DNA from: Brachynemurus nebulosus
Lineage: Eukaryota > Arthropoda > Insecta > Neuroptera > Myrmeleontidae
Reading direction: 5' to 3'
Assembly: GCA_035578155.1 (NCBI GenBank)
Contig: JAPWDM010000009.1
Location: 4,252,001 to 4,316,000 of the forward strand
Length of the DNA: 64,000 nt
Part shown: positions 51,101-62,260 of the stretch, one piece after another
How the letters are laid out: each line of letters begins with the position of its first letter
Numbering within the stretch: the first letter of the stretch is position 1
The notes under the pieces: generated by a model
What the model saw: the letters and a program-made list of their open reading frames with translations, nothing else
Told to the model about the DNA's origin: nothing
Databases searched by the model: none
Made by a program: the position numbers and the translations under genes

Positions 51101-52341
51101 TTGTTCAAACTTTGCGTGTTGTTAAAATTTCAAACACAATGTGGACGAAGCCGCGAGTAAAAGCGGACTAAAGTGAAGTTGTAGCCTACAAGTTTCGTGG
51201 AATTTTGGCATGGAAGTATTAGGTACATCATCGCCACCAGTTGAGGGATTGAAAATTTTTCGAACGGCCCTATACCCGATAATGATTAATAATTAATAAT
51301 TTAAACTATAAAAAAAAATAATTGCAATGGTTAGCATTTTTCCTGAATTTACAAAACTAAATAATAAAAAAAAAAATACAATAATGTTTAGTAATTAAAA
51401 AAATTAAATATTAGGTACTTCCACTGATATCATGTATTAGTTATGTATTTAAATTTTATGTCTATTTCAGTTATGAATTTATTATAAAATAAATTTTTCA
51501 GCGAACTGTTAAATTGGACGTTCAAACACAAGATCCTAACAATCAATTATTTTATAAAATATTTTTCGAATAAATATTAATAATAATTAAATTAAACGGC
51601 GTTTTTCAAATGAATTTATAATTTAATTGATTCCTAATAAATATGGCGGGTCAAACCGCACACATAGTACAGTAGAAGTCCGATATTACTGTAACCGGAC
51701 AATTCAAAGAAACCGATTTTCGATTTCGATTAAAAGTGTCGTCTGCGGGAATAATTGGCCTAAATTAACTGAAAATTCTTTCGTCGAAAAAAATGTTTAA
51801 TTTTTTTTTTTTGTATAAATAAATTCTACATTTATTGAAAAACAAACAGAGACGGGGCCGTTTTAAAACAAAATTGTTTTTTTATTACAAAAATAAATAA
51901 AATATTAATGATTTCTAATTGACATTTATGTTTTAGTATAAAAAAATATTACGCAGGTGATTTTAATATCTTCTTTTCGGAAATATGAACACATGTTGTT
52001 CTGTTTTTATATATAAAAATTAAATTACGGAAAATATTTTGAAAAAATTGATTTTTATTAGTTTATTGAATTTTCGGATTTCTACTGTGTTTTGTTCAAA
52101 TGCAACACATGAAATGTTTTTAGAAAAAATTATTAGCTAACTACCTAATTTACATTATAACAGATTCTTTTTTTTAAATTTTTTACATAATTCTATCATT
52201 TAATTTTTCCACATACTCGTACATTTAAATGGTGCAACCACAGTAGGCTATCTATCAAATTTTTGCCTTGTATCAAACGGAAATTAGTTGTGATGACTTG
52301 TTGACCTATCAAATTTTCAGGGTAATACATAAGGGTTACTG

Positions 52342-52866
52342 TTAAGGGGTATTTAGTGCCAGATATAGTCAGGTACAAAAGTTTATCTAAAAAAAAAATT
52401 TTCTTTTATCAAAAATTAAATAATGTATTTAATTAATATTTTTCAGTTATTATATTTTTGTATACCACTTGCTTTTTTTTGAATTTGCGCGCGCTTATGC
52501 TATACCAATATAAAAGCATTGTTGAAAAAGCGTTGTAAAAACATTATAAAATGATGTTTATAAATTACATTTCAAAAACGGTGCGGTTAATAATTTTTAT
52601 TTCTTATTAAATATGGTTTGTAACTTTGTGTTTTATAACATATTAAATTTTTATCAAATTCCCGTAACACGTTTTCATTTTATTCAAAAAAAAAAAAAAA
52701 ATCGAGTTTTCCCATAAGAGCCCGTGTCAAAAATTACAAAACTTTGAAACCGTTTTTCTTAAAATTGGGGCGGTCAATTTTTTTTCGGTATTGAATTAAA
52801 TAAATGCCTAGGGAAGTTTCGTTAAAAAATCCTTTAAAAAATTGTTTTTCGGACCAATTACCTTAA
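52342..52866 (+). mobile_element. TTAA-type family D, copy 1 (525 bp)
   Basis: Begins TTAAGGGGTATTTAGTGCC and ends GACCAATTACCTTAA. The whole interior parallels 56936-57459, including CTTTTATCAAAAATTAAATA, TTGAAAAAGCGTTG, CATAAGAGCCCGTGT and TTTTTCGGACCAA. The near-identical lengths set the limits at the TTAA words. Confidence 0.75.
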
Positions 52867-53085
52867 ACGTGTCTCTTTTGTACTTAAATTTTACTACTAA
52901 TCTAAGAAGGAGTATCATATTTCATTCAAATTTGCCTATTTTTCGTATGATACCTACTTCTTGTGTTTTTGAAACTGTTAAAGACACATTATCAATACCA
53001 AATTGTCCGCCATGTTGGCTACTTTGGATTTTTGGCTACTTAAAGAGAAACTTGAAACCATTCGTATGCGTTTAACGCATCGCTT

Positions 53086-53100
53086 ACTATAGCAACACCA
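53086..53100 (+). repeat. Solo end related to the 27582 element
   Basis: TACTATAGCAACACC, preceded by AACGCATCGCT, corresponds to the complement of GGTGTTACTATAGTAGGCGAT at 27582 with two changes. No opposite end was located to its left. Confidence 0.45.
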
Positions 53101-53655
53101 CTCATTAATCAAACATTTCCCATTTAATTAATTATTTTGTAATCGAAGGTTAAATTTTTCCAATTACTAATTACCGTTTACGTCCCCCGCAGCAAATACC
53201 CACGTCTAGGTAAAATTTTCATTTCAATAAGCGTACAAATGATTTTTGTTAGACAGACAGACAGATGGACAGGCGGACAAACAGGCGAGAAACATCCCCA
53301 ACTAACTTCACAACGTTCGGTAACTATGTTGCATATATATTTGCACCTATATTCATGTTGGAATTAATAAAAGGTATTGTAGTGAACTTGAGTGTGACGC
53401 GAGACCACGTGCCAGCCAAAAGTATAAGTATCCAAAAAAAGTATCCGAATACAATAGTCGAGAAATTTAATATTTTATCAGATTTTTTTTTGGGACACAA
53501 AATCGACGACGGGTCAATTCAATTAAAAGTATTTTGGGTCGTTCGAACCGTCCTGCTTAATGATCTGTTTATTTATATGAAATAATTTCTTCTTAATTTC
53601 GTGTTTCTTTTGGGAATTTGGTTTGGATTTATTGTAATAAATTATATACTTAACA

Positions 53656-54988
53656 TTAAGGTGGTTTGCGCCTGGACGCGCACAATATTAAATGACTATG
53701 TTAATATTAGCAACAAGTAGATAATGAAGTACGAATCGCGCTTAAGGCGGAGCGAGTTCTTAAAGTCAAATTATGTACAAATTGCATAGAATTTGATAAA
53801 AAATTACAGATAAAAACTTTATTTTATATATGATTTCGGCGTAGAAAAATTAGGCATAGAAAAAATCAAATTCGTAATTTGCCATTTGTTTCCGGTACAC
53901 GTGTATTTGTTTACCTCGTTTCTGGGTTTTTCCCATTTCTTTTATTAATTTATATATATTCTTTTATCAAAACTGAATTCTGTTCAGTTCAAATTTCACC
54001 TGATGATGGTTTAATCAACCGAAACTAGTTAGTGATAAATAATAATCTCTATATTTAAGCGGAAATTTAACAAAATTAAAAATTTCTTCTTTAATTTTAT
54101 CGTATTTTGGTTGTAATTATTTGTTATTAAAAAGCTAATAAAAATACTGCCAGGACAATTTTTAGAAGATTTTTGAATAAAAATTATTCATATTTAAAGA
54201 ACGGGGGGTGGGGGGTGAAATAGTTCCCTAAAATCAAAATTTATACTAGTACCAGTTATGTAATTAATAATTAATTTTGTATAAATTTGTAAAATATGGT
54301 TGGCATACAGTGGAACCACTGTTAATCGGACAGCATTTTCACGCGAAAATTACCTACCATTCAAATATGAAAATGGTTAATATTGCGCCCTTTAGCGAAC
54401 GAAATGGAACACTATGAATAATTCACTTTGTGTCGAATTTTGGAGTATTTGATTTAAAAGTAATTCTCGCATGTAATTGCTGTCCAAAGGTTCTACTATA
54501 TATAAATAAAGTTAGTATGTTTTCGGTTTATTGTAAAATTAAAGTCTATATTTAAAAAAAAAAACATTCTTTATAGCACTAGTGCTTTTTTATATTCATT
54601 ATGCAACTAGTGCGATAAAGTACTATTTTTTCCATACATCTCTTAACAGTGTAATAAAATAGGTTTCTGTGAACTTCCCATTAATTAATTTAGCTTAAAA
54701 TTAGCACACTAATGTAAATCCGGTGACAATGTAATATTTTGAAGTTTTTTTTACAGGATCTAATGATCAGAAAGAAAGATTTTGTATTTAACGTTTTTAT
54801 CAAATTTTGAAAAAAAAATGATTTTTATTTGTTAAAATTTTGAAAAACCTCATTTTACAATTAAAAAATAATTTCTAACTATGGCTTACGTAACCCCCAT
54901 GTATTTCTCTATTTTTTTTTTTTTAAGTTTTTATCATTTAAACTGCGTGTTAATTTTTGAAAATATTCTAATACGTGAACCACCTTAA
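53656..54988. mobile_element. 1.33-kb segment bounded by TTAAGGTGGTT inverted ends
   Basis: TTAAGGTGGTTTGCGCCTG at 53656 is answered by CGTGAACCACCTTAA ending at 54988: eleven terminal bases are exact inverse, including TTAA on both sides. The interior is non-coding and AT-rich. The long span makes chance pairing less likely but not impossible. AACCACCTTAAG at 24686 may be another end of this family. Confidence 0.55.
53998..54035 (+). repeat. Single-arm relative of the GATGATG...GAAACTAGT motif
   Basis: CACCTGATGATGGTTTAATC followed by AACCGAAACTAGT has the same pattern (CCTGAWGATG, a short palindrome, then a GAAACT or AACCGGT word) as the right arms of the foldbacks at 50883 and 57463. No second arm is present. 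Confidence 0.45.
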
Positions 54989-56935
54989 ATCATTAATTTT
55001 TAATTCTCTGCGGCTATGAATGTTTTGCTGAGAAGTTTTATATAAGTGATTATGTATCAACAAAATATTATTAGAAGTTATTTATTTCAAAAATATTAAA
55101 CATAATTAATTATATAAGTTTGAAGTTGTAAAGAATTTTTGAATACTTAACGTTTTTTAGATATATAATTATTATCAAATTTATTTGAAAAAAAAAAAAA
55201 GAATCTAAATAAATATTAAATTTCATTTTTGAAAATTTTAAGTATTATAGGCATAGGCCACAAAATATTTTTGTTATATTTACACAAACACAACGTCGTT
55301 GTTTGAAAAAACATATGGCGCCCAAGAGAACATGTCATATGTGGCGCTTCGTAATGTTTTTTGAAGAGACTTCAAAAAACAGAAAATAAATTTTTGGTTT
55401 ATTTTCTTTAAAATGAGTCTATTTTTGAATGTAAACAATTTGAGACAGTTTTAGGATATTTTTTAATTGTTTCTTCTCTTTAGAATAATTAAAATATTGA
55501 TATAATTTTTTTTAGTATTTTTTTTCTATTTAATTTTTGAAAAATCATAATTATTATATCAACTTCCTGTTCCTGAGATTTTTTACCATTTCAAGATAAA
55601 TTTTTTCAGGGAATTTTAAAACCATAGTAACATATTTTGTATAACGTATAAATTTATGTTTTTCTATAACTCAAATTAGTTGCCTAAAGTTAATTAAAAT
55701 CGAAAAACTGTCAACCTGCTAATTGCTAGGCAACAAATTTTCATCAGATAAACACGTTTTATTCAGAAAAATATAAACCTCTCGTGTAATAATAAATAAA
55801 TATGGTAAAAATTATGTTTGTTAATGGCCATATGAATTGAAACATGTCACAGAAATTAAAAACTCATAACTAAAGTGGTATCTACGAAGTAAAAATTGTG
55901 TTTTTATTGTCAAAATTCTCTTTTCACAGCAATTTTTTTCCCCAAAAAAATTTTAGGCAATACTTTTGTTGAATCTACAATTGAAACTAAATTTTTTTTC
56001 ACAAAATGTGTTACTAAGACCTCTAAGATTTTTGGTCCAATATTATCAGCGATTTTTGTGAATATTATTTGAGAAATTCTTCTTAATAACTGACAAATTT
56101 TAGCCTAACTAACGTTTTTTTTTTTTTCGAAAATGCAAAATACCGATTTAGTAGATAAAAATCTTATCACGATCAAAATATTTTTTGACACTATAAGTTG
56201 AAATTTTACAAATTTTTTTAAATACCTAATCACAAAATTTCATGTTAAGGTCGTTTCAATTAAATTCACTTTGTTTAAATATTTTTTCCAATAAATCAAA
56301 AAGTAAATATAAAATATTTCTAAGAAATTTAATTGTTATTATAAATTAAATATTTAATTTTCTTATAGCCCGGAATTTTTTTCAAAAAGTTTCAATCCCA
56401 ATCAGAAACGATTTTTACCAAAAAAAAAAAAAAATTATTCCGCACTTAATGCAGAAAATTTCGAAAACTGGCATAACTCTGACATGTTCACCGATTTGGT
56501 TTCATTTGTAATATTTTTAGACTGAAATAAATTTTTATATTTCAATCTTAACGCGGCCTGGTGTCATAAAAACACGTCGACCCCATACTAAAACAAACAT
56601 TTGACATAATTTTTTTTTTTGTGTATTTTTATATTAATTCATTAAAATTTGACGAAAGTTTTATGAGAATTTATGAAAATATAAAATTTTATGGATAATT
56701 TAATATATTTGTTGGGCCGAATCAGAAAAAAACTGTTTTAATTAATATTTAAAAAAAATTTTTGGTGCCTCAATTTTTTTTTTCGCAAAGGTGATGTAGA
56801 TATATATTTTATGGCTGCGCCATAAAACGTATTTTTAAAATTAATCCCCAATATCAAAAAAAAAAAAAAGATTAAATACACGGAAACACTTTATAAACTT
56901 CGTGAACTTGACTTCATTTGACGATAAAGTTTCAA
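54989..56935. other. AT-rich intronic DNA, nothing recognised
   Basis: Long A and T runs throughout, with no open frame of note. CACGGAAACACTTTATAAAC at 56880 weakly recalls the CACGGAGA ends elsewhere but has no partner. Confidence 0.45.
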
Positions 56936-57459
56936 TTAACGTAGAATTGCTCTGAGATAGTCAGCTACAAAAGTATATCTCAGCAAAAAAATTTTCTTTT
57001 ATCAAAAATTAAATAATGTATTAATATTCTTCAGTTATTATATTTGTATACCACTTGTTTTTTTTTTTAATTTCTGCGCGCTTATGTTGTAGCAATTTAA
57101 AAGAATTGTTGAAAAAGCGTTGCAAAAACGCTGCAAAATGATGTTATATTTCAAAAACGGCGTATTGAATAATTTTTATTTCTTATTAAATATGATTTGA
57201 AACTTTGTATTTTATAACATATTAAATTCTTATCAAATTTTTTTAGACACATTTTCATTATATTCAAAAAAAAAGTAGAGTTTTGTCATAAGAGCCCGTG
57301 TTAAAATTACAAAACTTTGAAATCGTTTTTCTTAAAATTGAGGTGATCAATTTTCTTTTCGGTAAGGGCTCGTATTATTGGTATTGGATTAAAATAAATA
57401 TCTAGAGAAGTTTCGTGAAAATACTTTGAAAAAATCGTTTTTCGGACCAACTACCTTAA
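56936..57459 (+). mobile_element. TTAA-type family D, copy 2 (524 bp)
   Basis: Same order of words as 52342-52866 and ends GACCAACTACCTTAA. The left end TTAACGTAGAATTGC is more decayed. It lies only about 340 bases from the cut exon-1 donor, immediately next to the foldback at 57463. Confidence 0.7.
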
Positions 57460-57462
57460 GAC

Positions 57463-57707
57463 AAGCAAAACCAAAAATCACAAATTTGAAAAAATCTTTA
57501 ACATGTCGACCGGTTTCATGCACAAAAACACCATCTTCAGGACAAATAAATAAATAAAAATAAGTTAGATCTAAACTGAAAGATGTTCTTAGTTTATTTT
57601 TACTTTTATTTTTATTTATTTATTTGTCCTGAAGATGATGTTTTTGTACATCAAAACCGGTCGACATGTTAAAAATTTAAAAAAAATGTGATTTTTGGTT
57701 TTACTTA
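57463..57707. repeat. 245-bp foldback next to cut exon 1
   Basis: AAGCAAAACCAAAAATCACA, AACATGTCGACCGGTTT and CATCTTCAGGACAAATAAAT on the left recur inverted on the right, ending TGATTTTTGGTTTTACTT. Arms are about 100 bases; the centre near 57585 is less well paired. It ends 84 bases from the GTAAGT donor of cut exon 1, so the first part of the intron transcript would fold into a long hairpin. Confidence 0.85.
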
Positions 57708-57790
57708 TCATAACTGAAACTTTATCGTCAAATAAAATCAAGTTTTGGCGAAAAAAAATAAAGCGTAAGAATGTAGGCAATTTGGTAGGT

Positions 57791-57796
57791 ACTTAC
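57791..57796 (-). other. 5' splice donor of cut exon 1
   Basis: The minus strand reads CAACAT then GTAAGT, the full metazoan donor consensus, directly after the last conserved codon of the exon. The break falls between codons (phase 0). In Drosophila Cut the LLAQFWQQ block is followed by a coiled-coil segment that would lie on the next exon. The reading frame continues past this point for about 20 more codons before a stop, but those residues look like translated intron. Confidence 0.75.
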
Positions 57797-57919
57797 ATGT
57801 TGCCAAAATTGCGCTAACAGATGAAATCGCTCCTTCTTAAACAGCCAATCCATCGATTGCAGTGCCTGGAGATCCATTTCTCCGGGCGTGGGGACGGAAG
57901 CTGCCGCGGTGGGTTGCAT
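57797..57919 (-). CDS. ct: First coding exon of a Cut/Cux homeodomain transcription factor (N-terminal 41 residues)
   Basis: Reading leftward, an ATG (bases 57919-57917) opens 41 codons that stop exactly at a GTAAGT donor. The peptide begins MQPT, passes through a short Ala/Pro/Thr stretch, and then has MDL, MDWLFKKE and LLAQFWQ (residues about 15-40). From memory, Drosophila Cut starts with MQPT and continues MDL, a DW.FKKE block and LLAQFWQQ before its coiled coil, so residue order and spacing agree. In this family Cut is a nuclear DNA-binding protein with three CUT repeats and a homeodomain, all encoded further downstream and absent from this window. Frame stays open upstream to about 58003, but no earlier in-frame ATG was seen there, so this ATG is the natural start; its -3 base is C, a weak context. 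The surrounding CpG density fits a promoter-proximal exon. Assignment rests on about 25 residues recalled without a search. Confidence 0.72.
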
Positions 57920-58160
57920 GCGGCCCGTTACTGATAACAGATCCACCGTTGTTTGCGCGCCGCGGGTCAAATGTTCCACCGTGGGTCCACCACTCACCGC
58001 CACGACGTCCGTTGACGTGGACTGGATAGACGCCGGCGTCGTGGTTAACGCCGACGGTAATTTATTTTCTAAATACGCCGTGATGATTGATCATAAATTG
58101 ACAAATTGCGCCATAAATTTTGCATGCGAGGCCTCTCTCTTTGTTTGCGGCGGTGAGTCA
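57831..58160 (-). promoter_or_regulatory. CpG-dense block over cut exon 1 and its 5' UTR
   Basis: This block holds a CpG cluster that stands out sharply from the AT-rich surroundings, with repeated GCCG, CGCG and GACG words between about 57880 and 58080. It covers the start codon and roughly 240 bases upstream. Without in-frame ATGs upstream it is best read as 5' UTR running into proximal promoter. No TATA box or initiator can be assigned with confidence, and the transcription start could lie anywhere from here to about 58700. Confidence 0.5.
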
Positions 58161-59832
58161 AAAATATAACACCATATTTGAAAAAAATTAAAATAAAAGC
58201 CACTAAAAAACAGTCCTTAAGATTCACTTCGATTAGTCCCGATTGGTAACATTGTTTTAAATGTTTTAATTTTTTTCTTTTTTATTGGTTTTAATTGGGA
58301 CTTCCGGTGTGGATCGACAGCAGCGCGCCCAATAATTCTATTGAAGTGGTTTTAAATTGTCCTCTTCTGCCGATTGTCATATTTCGTGCACCAGTTAATT
58401 GGGAACCGCTTGTCGAAAGGCATTGAACTTGTGTCTCCGTATGGTGTCGCCATCCAGAAGAAATTCTTGCGTGATTCAAATAATTGAAAAAAAGGCTGAT
58501 CACTATACAGTCTCACTACAAAACACCAAAACACGAAACTTTAGTGTTTTGTTTTGGACGATGTGTTTTTTTTTTTCGGGAAAAAAATTGAAAATCAAAA
58601 AAACAAAAGAAAAAAAAACTTTAAAATAAACACAAAAATAAAAACACAACAGAAACACTGTTTATTTGAATTCCTGTAATCCTTCGTGTGTTCATTTGTT
58701 TTCACATTCAAATTTTCTTTTCACTATCAATTGTTTATCAATAAACAATCGATCACTCCGCGATCATTCCGCGATATCGAGAAAAAGAAACGTAAACAAC
58801 ACCGCTTGCGTTTGAGTGCAACGAAAAAAAAACAAACAAACATATGACACAGAAAATCGTGTATATTGGCCTGGTGTATGTGTGTGTCAATTATCTGTAT
58901 TGTTGGCAGGTCCGTTACGGTCAAAACCTACCCTGATACTAAACATAAACCGAAACATTGTGAGACGAACAGTCAAACGGTAGGTAGTAGTTGCATGTCA
59001 TTCATTCTCGCTCGCACACACCGCGACAAATACGTTTGTGTACTCTCTCTATTGATTCATTCACTCAATGACTCCACCTCCATGTGAACTTCACACAACA
59101 ATCCAATATCTTTCTCTAATACATTTATGTTGGTTATACGTCATCTTTATTATCAATATTTCTTTACTTCTCTATTGTGCGTACCCGAGTCGTGTATATG
59201 TTTAACTTTGTCTTAAATGAACCACCAATAAGAGAGCAAAAGGCTAAATGCTTATCTCTTTTGTTGTTAGATGGGGGTAAAAAATTGGTGGCGCATAAGA
59301 ATTGTGCGCAACCCTCCTGTACCCTCAGCGGTCTCTTAAAAGGAGATATTTTTTATTTCTTTGGAGATTGATGCCTCAATATTATATTATTGTATGCAAG
59401 GATTCTTAATATTATTAATATTTGCGCTTGCGTTTTTAACCGATTATCGTCGTTGTAGTTGATCTTGTGGATTATCGTTTTTTTTTCTCGAGATTGAGAA
59501 TTGCAGCAACTCTTTTGTTTTATTAGTTAGTTCGAGTATTGTCGATGCAATGTGAATTTTAATAGTCGGCAAAAAAAAAATTGGATGGACGTTTTTGGAA
59601 GAAAATTTTCGATGATGATTATTAGCAAATTAAACTTTTAAAGTTGTTTTAAAACACATGCTTTTGTTATTACGATATGTTTTAGTACTGTACGTGATAG
59701 AAGGAAGAACACTGACGATAAGTTTCGTTAAGACAGTGGTGCCCTCACTTAACAAAAACAGTATAAAACGAATGTATACCACAATTTCACAATATACATA
59801 TATTTTATTGTAGTAGTTAGAAATTTGATTCT
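58161..59832. other. Upstream flank of cut, no gene or transposon recognised
   Basis: This 1.7 kb stretch is relatively free of the repeats that fill the rest of the window. Base composition is closer to balanced at 58300-58530 and 58980-59080. Short open frames here overlap one another on both strands and show no family resemblance. The stretch presumably carries 5' UTR, promoter and upstream control DNA for cut, which is inference from position. Confidence 0.35.
58730..58749. promoter_or_regulatory. Perfect 20-bp palindrome with paired forkhead-like sites
   Basis: The sequence reads ATTGTTTAT, a CA spacer, then ATAAACAAT: two perfect 9-base inverted halves. Each half contains TGTTTAT or its complement, the core bound by FOX proteins. 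It lies about 810 bases upstream of the cut ATG, in a stretch without recognisable transposons. Binding is inferred from the motif only; in DNA this AT-rich such words can arise by chance, although the exact dyad is less likely to. Confidence 0.3.
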
Positions 59833-60597
59833 GTTCGTAATTTTAACCGATTGGAAAATGTATTAAAAACTCGTTTTGGAAAATTATGGTGGAAGCTTCA
59901 GATGAAAACTGGTGGAAACTAGTAGGGTGATCCAAATCTATACTTACATATTAAGATAACGGAAGCACTGTAATTACTTTAAAGAGGTGAAAAATTGTTT
60001 TCTTCTAAAGTAAAAATTTTGGTTCTGTGCCCGTAAAAGTTTCCAATGCGTGCAACTCCGGAACTATTTTATGGATTTTGTTGAAATTTTCAGGGGGCTT
60101 TTGGGAATTTTACTGCAGTCGATTAGTCTGTTTTTTTGGTAAAACATTTCAGCATGCAAAATTTTTAGAAGTTCAATTTTAGCTGTGTGCCCATAAAAGT
60201 TTCCAATACGTTCGTAATTTTAACTGATTGCAAAGTGCACTCTAAGAACTCTTTGGAGAATTATGGCGGAAGCTTTAGGTGGTAATTGGTGGGAACTAGG
60301 AGGGTGATCCAAAATTATACCAAGGTAGCGAAAAATTTGTAATCATTTTAATGACTTGAAAAATTGTTTTCTTTTATAAAGTCAAAACTTCCATTATTGG
60401 GCTCCACATTTTACAGTTTTCTGATCAATTTTGGTTTTGTGGCCGGAAAAGTTTCTAATGCGTATAAATCCGGAACTATTCGATGAATTTTGTTGAAATT
60501 TTCAGGGGGCTCTCGGGAATTTTATTGCACTCGATTGCAGTCTGTTTGTTCGTAAAGCGTTTCACCATATGCAAAATTTTTAGAAGTTTCAAAGGTT
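59833..60597. repeat. Tandem duplication, 377-bp unit, two copies
   Basis: GTTCGTAATTTTAACCGATT at 59833 and GTTCGTAATTTTAACTGATT at 60210 start two units that share GGGTGATCCAAA, GGAAGC, TCCGGAACTATT, TTGTTGAAATTTTCAGGGGG and GCAAAATTTTTAGAAGTT. The copies differ by many substitutions and an insertion of about 50 bases in the second. A diverged relative may be at 41270-41420 (GCGGAAGCATTGTGATCACT). Confidence 0.75.
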
Positions 60598-62106
60598 CTG
60601 AGAGGTCTAATAAATTTTGAGGATCTAGTTGGGAGTTATCTGGAGGTATTTCATTAATTTCGGATAGGTACCTTATTCATTTAATTTTTAACTAAAAATA
60701 TTCTCTATAAATACTCAAATTTATTCTCAAAAATAATAAATTGCTACTTAATTGTAAGTAAATTCTGATTAGGAGAAAAATGTCCTGTTTTTCTTATTAC
60801 TACGAGCAAAATTTTTGATTGTCAATTTTTGCAATTTCAAAGATTATACCAAATAATGTCTTTCGTTTTCCTTAATTTTGTCTACTATTTTATTTGACGT
60901 AGAAGAAGTTGCGTAGTCATTTTCCGTAATTTTCACATTTATATTGCCATAGTTAGGAAAAATTAAGAAGTACCTTCTTCATTTTATGCTTAAAGTTATC
61001 GCAGATACACAATATTTAAGAGATAAGAAGCACTGTAAGCTTAAAATTACTTTCAACATTGGATAAAAAATACATTCTTATACAGAAGAATGTTTTGAGT
61101 CGGTATGAGGAAGCTAGGTGCCATATCTTTGAGTAGTATATTTTTTTAAATATGATCGTTGACGAATCAATGGTTGAATTTACTTAGTTTTTTTTTTTTT
61201 TATAAATAAGCGTATATACCTACTTGTTTTGAGAATTATTTGGAAGTAGGTATTTTCAAAATAATCTATTAAATGTGATTATTTTTTAAATTACAAAAAA
61301 AATTAAAATTTAATTGTAACGATGGTAACAACCGTTTACTTCGCACAAATTATAACTACTTATATGTTCGTAAAATTCCTAATCTCTAATGAGTTTTAAT
61401 GAGGATTTTATGCAAATCGATTTGACCAAGTAATATTCACAGTTTTAAATAAATTTTTTAGAAAAGTTATATCGAAAATAATTGTTTTTAAATTATAACT
61501 ATGATTCGGAGTATCACACTATAACGGTTAAAATTGGGGACAGGCTTTTAATATTGAAACCCTTTTTGTATTAATTTCCAATATGTAAATGTCTTTAATT
61601 GTTACTTTAATTGTAGGAAAAAAAGGGTACAGGAAATTATTTTGGGATGGTCCCTTTCTATTAAATAATGTTAAGAATTAATACATTTAAAGAAAAAAAG
61701 GATTGTTCCTTAATTTTTTTTTTTTTTTTTTGAATTAATTAAATCAATTCGTTTCTTTTGTTAATTTAATTTCAATTATACCTATATATGGATGGTAGCC
61801 ATTTTTTTCTCATAAGGCTTCAGGATAGTTTGACACCATATTTTCTCAATATAACGGTTGTTCTTTTGTATTTAAAAATTGATGAATATTAAGAAGGAAT
61901 AAATTGGTTCGTGTTTGTAAATGAACTGGTCTTAGAAAAAGGATAAAAATTTCAAGGACATTTAAGGAACACAATAAAGCGACGTTTTGTTTTCAAAAAT
62001 CGAATAATTTTTCTAGAAATACCAAATACGTATTTGTTAATTATAATTAATTCGTAAAATTTGTGATTCAAGCGAAAAATAGCTTAGAAAGACACTAAAT
62101 AACAAT
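60598..62106. other. AT-rich DNA upstream of cut, nothing recognised
   Basis: No shared repeats, transposon ends or convincing frames were seen apart from homopolymer runs near 61190 and 61715. Confidence 0.45.
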
Positions 62107-62260
62107 CAGGTCCGGCGTTAAGGGGGACAGCCGGGGCTGTATATAGCCTCCAGGACTCGGACATTTTGGTAAGAGACCCGGGCAAAAGTGTAAAATTATT
62201 TTTTTTACTCGTCGACTGTATTTTAAGGAAAAAATTTTTTTTGTCCCTAGTGTACGCCAT
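62107..62260. mobile_element. Probable one-ended hAT remnant
   Basis: Begins CAGGTCCGGCGTTAAGGGGG, which resembles CAGGNCCGGCG hAT ends seen widely in insects. No matching right end was found within the next few hundred bases, so it is a truncated or decayed copy and its right limit is arbitrary. Confidence 0.4.

Noticed and set aside
53265..53585. 106-codon plus-strand frame
   Set aside because: It begins in a GACAGACAGACAG repeat typical of interspersed repeats and shows no recognisable domain.
57728..58003. Longer 91-codon version of the cut exon frame
   Set aside because: The upstream start is GTG, not ATG, and the downstream residues lie beyond a perfect splice donor.
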